Of a stretch of 64,000 nt of DNA, positions 62,801 to 64,000 are shown in pieces. Origin of the DNA: Meghimatium bilineatum (taxonomy: Eukaryota; Mollusca; Gastropoda; Stylommatophora; Philomycidae); assembly GCA_034231615.1 (NCBI GenBank), contig CM067316.1, positions 29,255,714 through 29,319,713 of the forward strand, written 5' to 3'. The first letter of the stretch is position 1; every line of letters begins with the position of its first letter. The position numbers and the translations under genes were made by a program. The notes below the pieces were generated by a model. It was not told the origin of the DNA. It saw only the letters and a list, made by a program, of their open reading frames with translations, and did not search any database.

Positions 62801-64000
62801 CTGAAGCGTACTACACTAGAATTGAGTGTATTCTAGCCTATTGCACATGATTTCGTTGTATTGCAGCTTAATACTTCAAAACACTGTCGTATTACACAAG
62901 AATTGGGTGTATTGCAGTTTACTATGTCACAATTCGTTGTATTCTGGCATATTACTCACAAATTCATTGTACTGAAGCTTACTACACTAGAATTGAGTGT
63001 ATTCTAGCCTATTGCACATGATTTCGTTGTATTGCAGCTTAATACGTCAGAACACTGGCATATTACACAAGAATTGTGTGTATTGCAGTTTAGTACGCCA
63101 AAACAAGTTGTATTCAGGGATATTACTCACAAATTCATTGTACTGAAGCTTACGACACTAGAATTGAGTGTATTCTAGCCTATTACACATGATTTCGTTG
63201 TAGTGCAGCTTAATACTTCAGAACACTGGCGGATTAAACACGAATTGGGTGTACTGCAGTTTAGTACGCCAAAACTCGTTGTATTCCTGAATATTAATCA
63301 CAAGTTCATTGCACTGAAGCTTACTACACTAGAATTGAGGGTATTCTGGCCTATTACACATGATTTCGTTGTACTGCAGCTTAATACATCAGAACACTGG
63401 CGTATTACACAAGAATTGGGTGTATTGCAGTTTAGTACATCAAATCTCGTTGTATTCTGGGACATTAATCACAAATTAATTGCACTGAAGCTTACTACAC
63501 TAGAATTGAGTGTATACTAGCCTATTGCACATGATGTAGTTGTATTGCAGCGTAATACGTCAGAACAATGGCGTATCACATACGAATTGGGTGTATTCAG
63601 TTTAGTACGCCAAACTCGTTGTATTCTGGTATATTACTCACAAATTCATTGTACTGAAGCTTACTACATTAGCATTGAGTGTATTCTGGCCCATTACTCA
63701 TGATTTCGTTGTACTGCAGCTTAATACATCAGAACACTGGCGTATTACACAAGAATTGGGTGTATTGCAGTTTAGTAAATCAAATCTCGTTGTATTCTGG
63801 GACATTACTCATAAATTCATTGTAGTGAAGATTACTACACTAGAATTGAGTGTATTCTGGCCTATTACACATTATTTCGCTGTAGTGCAGCTTAATACTT
63901 CAGAACACTGGCGGATTACACACGAATTGGGTGTATTGCAGTTTACTACGTCACAACTCGTTGTATTCTGGCATATTACTCACAAATTTATTGTGCTGAA
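59832..64000 (+). repeat. Satellite, 2,557-bp-family HOR reappears; runs off the window
   Basis: Frames at 59832, 60773, 61006 and 61194 match 11803, 12744, 12977 and 13165 at a constant offset of 48,029 bp, including the rare GATTTAGTTG variant of the X form. A 1,196-bp (seven-monomer) duplication follows (61194 and 62390), then Y-type sequence to the window end (marker at 63203). The array clearly continues beyond 64000. Confidence 0.88.

Noticed and set aside
5451-64000. CENP-B box candidate: TTTCGTTGTACTGCAG in many monomers resembles the first half of the mammalian CENP-B box (TTCGTTG...A).
   Set aside because: The essential CGGG half is absent (GCAG instead). A 7-bp match in a repeated monomer is expected by chance and proves nothing.
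5451-64000. Homology with primate alpha satellite because of the 171-bp period.
   Set aside because: Only the length agrees. The monomer is three ~57-60-bp units and shows no alpha-satellite sequence.
3130-64000. CRISPR array or other prokaryotic direct-repeat system.
   Set aside because: Repeats are contiguous with no unique spacers, no cas-like genes are present, and the context is eukaryotic with LINE elements.

Overview
The window is eukaryotic, non-genic, repeat-dominated DNA, most likely from an invertebrate animal. The evidence is a very long tandem satellite array, LINE-type retrotransposon ORFs with reverse transcriptase plus RNase H, a long foldback element and AT-rich spacer, with no compact gene order, operons or ribosome-binding sites. 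Species and chromosome position cannot be read from the sequence. I see no convincing host gene, tRNA or rRNA.

Layout: (1) 1-3129 is a left flank outside the array. It holds AT-rich spacer, a ~600-bp foldback element (1150-1746) with a degenerate hammerhead-like motif in each arm, a poly-C/poly-A tract, a decayed minus-strand LINE 3' end (RNase H plus C-terminal Cys/His motif, ~2094-3010), and a T/G-rich minisatellite. (2) 3130-5450 is the diverged edge of the satellite. (3) 5451-64000 is a homogeneous satellite built on a 171-bp monomer, itself an ancient trimer of ~57-60-bp units. The monomers are organised into several higher-order repeats (HORs): 2,557 bp (about 15 monomers) at 6.4-19.1 kb, 3,235 bp at 30.9-35.2 kb, 3,072 bp at 38.1-45 kb, 2,048 bp at 48-52 kb and 1,024 bp (6 monomers) at 56.6-59.8 kb. 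Variants of the 2,557-bp family reappear at about 59.6-63.9 kb. (4) At 19.9-30.05 kb the satellite carries three almost identical copies of a 5'-truncated LINE with the same truncation point and the same satellite junctions. Each has an uninterrupted 724-residue RT-RNase H ORF.

Interpretation: one LINE insertion, associated with loss of about 430 bp of satellite, was co-amplified with the satellite and became part of a ~3.9-4.0-kb composite repeat. Patches of old, diverged satellite inside the young array (30.4-31.3 and 34.1-34.5 kb), and blocks shared over 25-49 kb, indicate long-range unequal exchange or segmental duplication. The satellite frame is open over long stretches (up to 490 codons, encoding a 57-residue repeat). 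Recurrent 1-bp deletions and TAG codons inside each HOR argue against a real protein. The array's size, nucleosome-scale monomer, HOR structure and embedded LINE resemble a centromeric or pericentromeric satellite, but this is inference.
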